Origin: Candidatus Iainarchaeum sp. | GTDB lineage: Archaea; Iainarchaeota; Iainarchaeia; Iainarchaeales; DTGL01 | Assembly: GCA_017608575.1 (NCBI GenBank) | Contig: JAFCFP010000053.1 | Span: 1-7,346 of the forward strand | Direction: 5' to 3' | Length of the DNA: 7,346 nt | Shown here: positions 5,156-7,346 of the stretch, piece after piece | How the letters are laid out: every line of letters starts with the position of its first letter | Position numbering within the stretch: position 1 is the stretch's first letter | Program-made: the position numbers and the translations under genes | Notes under the pieces: generated by a model | Told to the model about the DNA's origin: nothing | The model's database searches: none | What the model saw: only the letters and a program-made list of their open reading frames with translations

Positions 5156-5806
5156 ATGCTTGAATTTTTTTCACTCGTGCTTATTTCAGTGTTTTTGTCA
5201 GTGAACGCTTTAGGCAATCTGCCTTTATTCATTTCAATGCTGGCAAAATTCAAAAAAAAAGAGCGCAAAACAGTTATAAGAAAAAGCTTTGTTATTGCTT
5301 TTGTGTGCTTTTTGCTTTTCAGTTTTTTTGGAAAGTACATTTTTGAATTCATGCACATTAAATTTTATTCTTTTTATATAGCCGGTGGAATTCTTTTATC
5401 AATTATCGCACTCGAAATGCTATTGGGAAAAAGGGTTGAAACAAAAATTTCAGAAAAAGAAGAAAAACTGCTCAAAGAAAGAGAAACAGAAATGGAAAAC
5501 ATTGCAATAACCCCAATCGCAATTCCAATGCTAACTGGGCCTGGAGCAATAACAATGGGCTTAATGCTTTTTGGAAGCATTCAATTCAATGGCTTTGGAA
5601 CAGCACTGCAATTAATTGAATTCTTAACAGGAACAACACTGGCTTACGGGTTTTCATTCATAATAATTACAAAGTCGGATTTTATTCGCAGAGTTGTTGG
5701 AAAAATGGGGTTAAAAGTAATGTCAAGAATAATGGGGTTGCTGTTGCTTTCAATTGGAGTTCAATTTGTTGTCAATGGAGTGATTGAAATAATAGCAACA
5801 CTCTAA
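5156..5806 (+). CDS. MarC-family integral membrane protein (216 aa)
   Basis: Member of the MarC/UPF0056 family of inner-membrane proteins, whose transport substrate is not established; the old link of E. coli MarC to multiple antibiotic resistance has not held up. The first segment has the family's NALGNLPLFISML (17-29), and the central hallmark IAITPIAIPMLTGPGAIT lies at 116-133. Six hydrophobic segments can be drawn at roughly 4-25, 45-65, 70-90, 117-140, 150-173 and 192-213, with a charged cytoplasmic loop of Lys and Glu between the third and fourth (about 92-115). Length is typical. Start: ATG at 5156 with AGGTGA five bases upstream. The EamA transporter follows after 39 bp on the same strand with no terminator or clear promoter between them, so the two are probably cotranscribed. 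Confidence 0.93.
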   Translation: MLEFFSLVLISVFLSVNALGNLPLFISMLAKFKKKERKTVIRKSFVIAFVCFLLFSFFGKYIFEFMHIKFYSFYIAGGILLSIIALEMLLGKRVETKISEKEEKLLKERETEMENIAITPIAIPMLTGPGAITMGLMLFGSIQFNGFGTALQLIEFLTGTTLAYGFSFIIITKSDFIRRVVGKMGLKVMSRIMGLLLLSIGVQFVVNGVIEIIATL

Positions 5807-5845
5807 AAAAACATCGCTTGAATTATTGATTTAATTGGTGAAAAC

Positions 5846-6733
5846 ATGAACAACGGCAACATGTATGTATTTCTTGCAGCTCTCCTGTTTTCAATGCAGC
5901 CAATTTTAATAAAATTTGGTTCAACACAAGTGCCGCCATTGCTCTTTTTTTCACTGCGTTTTTTTGGAACAATGGCTGTTTTTCTACCTCTTGCCATGCG
6001 TTTTAAAAAAGAAATGCATTTAGCACTAAAACAGTGGAAAAAGTTTTTGCTTCCAACAATTTTTTTATTCGGGGCAATTTCGCTTTTTACTATTAGCCTT
6101 TATTTTACAGCAAATGCAACACTTACTGCATTGGTGACAAAATCAAATTCAATTCTTATTCCGCTTTTAACAGCTGCATTCTTTATTGAAGAACGCCGCG
6201 TTTTAATGACTCGCAGGTTTTTGTTCGGTGTATTGCTTTCTGCAATTGGAGTAATCGGGGTAATCCTTGGAGGAAAAACACTTACTTTAACGCTTGGAAT
6301 AGGCATTTCATTAATTCTTGGCTCACAAGTTTGTTGGAGCCTTTACTCGGTTTCAATTAAAAGGCTTATAAGTAAGGAGAATAGATTGCATGTTTTGTCT
6401 TTTATTTTTCCTCTGGCTTTTGTTTTTTCACTTCCATTTGCCGGCATTGAAATTTTTTCCAATGCGGTTTTTAAGCCAGTGTTTTTGCTTGTGCCAATTT
6501 CCTCGGGAATAATAATTGGCATTGCAAACGTAATGCAATTCAAGGCAATTGAAAGAAAAGGATTAATTGTAACAAATGCGTTTGGTTTGACAATTCCATT
6601 ATTTGCAGGAATAATGGGCTTTGTGCTATTTGGAGAAATGCTAACTGTAATGCAATTCTTGTTCGGAGCACTGCTCTTAATGGGAGCATACTTTATTATT
6701 AATTGTAAATGCGATGTAAGAACAGTGGACTAG
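5846..6733 (+). CDS. EamA/DMT-superfamily transporter (295 aa)
   Basis: Ten-helix drug/metabolite transporter built of two EamA repeats, about residues 4-141 and 152-286. Each repeat begins with a helix of the type ALLFSMQPILIKFG or LILGSQVCWSLYSVSIKR. Each ends with the family's acidic residue and closing helices: IPLLTAAFFIEER (105-117) then FGVLLSAIGVIGVILGG in the first half, and IPLFAGIMGFVLFGE (250-264) then FLFGALLLMGAYFI in the second. Substrates in this superfamily range from amino acids to nucleotide sugars and cannot be deduced here. The start ATG at 5846 has GGTGA at 5837-5841, four bases upstream. The short hydrophilic tail (CKCDVRTVD) contains two cysteines of no obvious role. 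It lies downstream of the MarC-family gene; a joint role in export is possible but not shown. Confidence 0.92.
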   Translation: MNNGNMYVFLAALLFSMQPILIKFGSTQVPPLLFFSLRFFGTMAVFLPLAMRFKKEMHLALKQWKKFLLPTIFLFGAISLFTISLYFTANATLTALVTKSNSILIPLLTAAFFIEERRVLMTRRFLFGVLLSAIGVIGVILGGKTLTLTLGIGISLILGSQVCWSLYSVSIKRLISKENRLHVLSFIFPLAFVFSLPFAGIEIFSNAVFKPVFLLVPISSGIIIGIANVMQFKAIERKGLIVTNAFGLTIPLFAGIMGFVLFGEMLTVMQFLFGALLLMGAYFIINCKCDVRTVD

Positions 6734-6779
6734 AAGCCGTGTGGATTAAAAAAATTCAAAAAAAAACTGAACCAAAAAA

Positions 6780-6787
6780 TTTAAATA
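6780..6787 (+). promoter_or_regulatory. Box A promoter of the 111-aa winged-helix gene, leaderless geometry
   Basis: A consensus TTTAAATA ends 21 nt before the ATG at 6809, so initiation should fall at the start codon itself. No Shine-Dalgarno sequence is present between the box and the ATG. The geometry is almost identical to that of the ATPase promoter at 4810-4817. Confidence 0.7.
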
Positions 6788-6808
6788 CTCACAAAACCTA
6801 TTCATTGC

Positions 6809-7144
6809 ATGCCTTCACTTACATCACTCATTTACTTAAACCGTTCACCACACCGTGAAGCAATTGCTTGCCTTGCAGAAGAAGAAGGCCTAAATGCAAT
6901 TGAAATCCATAAAAGGCTTTCAATGAAAATAGCTGACATTGGAATATGGAAAATAAAACGCGCTTTAACCGAAATGGAAAAATCCGGAATTCTCATAAGG
7001 GTGAACAACCGTTTTTTGTTTTCAGAGGAATGGGTGGAACAATTAATGGATTTAATGAGTGAATTCGGCGAAAACATTGTTGAATTGGAATTATACAATT
7101 TGGTTATTGAAAAAATGAACGAAAACAACAAAAAAGAACATTGA
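6809..7144 (+). CDS. Small winged-helix DNA-binding protein, MarR/ArsR-like (111 aa)
   Basis: Residues about 14-75 fit a winged helix: HREAIACLAEEEG (helix 1), NAIEIHKRL (helix 2), IGIWKIKRALTEMEKSGIL (recognition helix) and a wing around IRVNNRFLFSEEW. The remaining 35 residues form one or two acidic helices (WVEQLMDLMSEF, then ELELYNLVIEKMNEN) that could make a dimer interface. There is no metal-binding cysteine/histidine set typical of ArsR sensors, and no transmembrane segment. Archaeal genomes hold many such one-domain regulators, so target and ligand are unknown. It is likely a leaderless gene, transcribed alone from its own box A, and it could act on the EamA/MarC unit before it or on the partial gene after it. 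The start is fixed by the box A spacing. A short inverted repeat GAACAA/TTGTTC with a T-rich stretch (7143-7169) follows the stop and might end the transcript. Confidence 0.6.
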   Translation: MPSLTSLIYLNRSPHREAIACLAEEEGLNAIEIHKRLSMKIADIGIWKIKRALTEMEKSGILIRVNNRFLFSEEWVEQLMDLMSEFGENIVELELYNLVIEKMNENNKKEH

Positions 7145-7224
7145 ACAAATTCTTGTTTTTGCCTTGTTCCATTAAACAATTGGAATTAAAAAGGTTTCCT
7201 TGGGAATAATTATTTTCTATTAAA

Positions 7225-7346
7225 GGGGGTTTCAATGAAACACAATTTTCTTACACGCATGGCATTGCGCACATTTGAAGAACTGGAAAACACTATAAGC
7301 TATGAAATAGTGCGCAAAGAAGCAAGTGAATGGCGAAAATCGTTAC
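7225..7346 (+). CDS. 5' end of an unidentified protein (37 codons visible from ATG 7235)
   Basis: The ATG at 7235 is preceded by AAAGGGGG (7222-7229), a strong purine-rich ribosome binding site, included in the span given. The reading frame is open to the window edge. The visible residues (MKHNFLTRMALRTFEELENT, then ISYEIVRKEASEW) are charged and helical with no signal peptide or recognisable motif. A TATA-like AATTAAAAAG at about 7185-7194 could serve as promoter. The family cannot be named from this fragment. Confidence 0.5.

Noticed and set aside
1..7346. CRISPR array or insertion sequence
   Set aside because: No regularly spaced direct repeats, no transposase or integrase motifs, and no terminal inverted repeats with target duplication were found.

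Overview
The window looks archaeal, probably from a small AT-rich genome such as a DPANN lineage, though the exact phylum cannot be fixed from sequence alone. The evidence is a ribosomal protein L40e gene (archaeal/eukaryotic only), a UbiA enzyme with the motifs of the archaeal ether-lipid enzyme DGGGP synthase, an archaeal-type tRNA-Glu without encoded CCA, TTTAAATA-type box A promoters placed for leaderless transcripts, and GGTGA-type ribosome binding sites.

Layout. Positions 1-78 hold the 3' end of an unidentified plus-strand gene that converges on, and overlaps by 9 bp, a minus-strand housekeeping operon. Read in transcription order that operon is rpl40e (1718-1557), DGGGP synthase (1531-722) and pcm isoaspartate methyltransferase (711-70), with gaps of 25 and 10 bp. 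Diverging from it on the plus strand is tRNA-Glu(UUC) at 1884-1958, followed by a perfect 8-bp hairpin and a T-tract.

Positions 2012-4787 are accessory. A winged-helix AbiEi-like protein and an AbiEii-like nucleotidyltransferase are translationally coupled by a 4-bp GTGA overlap, which is the architecture of a type IV toxin-antitoxin/abortive-infection pair. Tail-to-tail with them, across a 137-bp gap, is a conspicuously AT-rich AAA_14/DUF4143 ATPase with its own leaderless promoter. Immediately beyond the ATPase promoter is what appears to be the amputated C-terminus of a Na+/Ca2+ exchanger (4899-5051). This suggests that the accessory block arrived between the tRNA gene and the exchanger, or that a deletion accompanied its arrival.

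Positions 5112-6733 are a probable two-gene membrane-protein operon: a MarC-family protein and an EamA/DMT-family transporter. From 6780 a leaderless promoter drives a 111-aa winged-helix protein. The window ends in the first 37 codons of an unidentified gene with a strong purine-rich ribosome binding site.

The item most worth pursuing is the tRNA-Glu / palindrome / AbiEi-AbiEii-like / AAA-DUF4143 / truncated exchanger block. It is a recognisable kind of defence or stress module, not a demonstrably new system.
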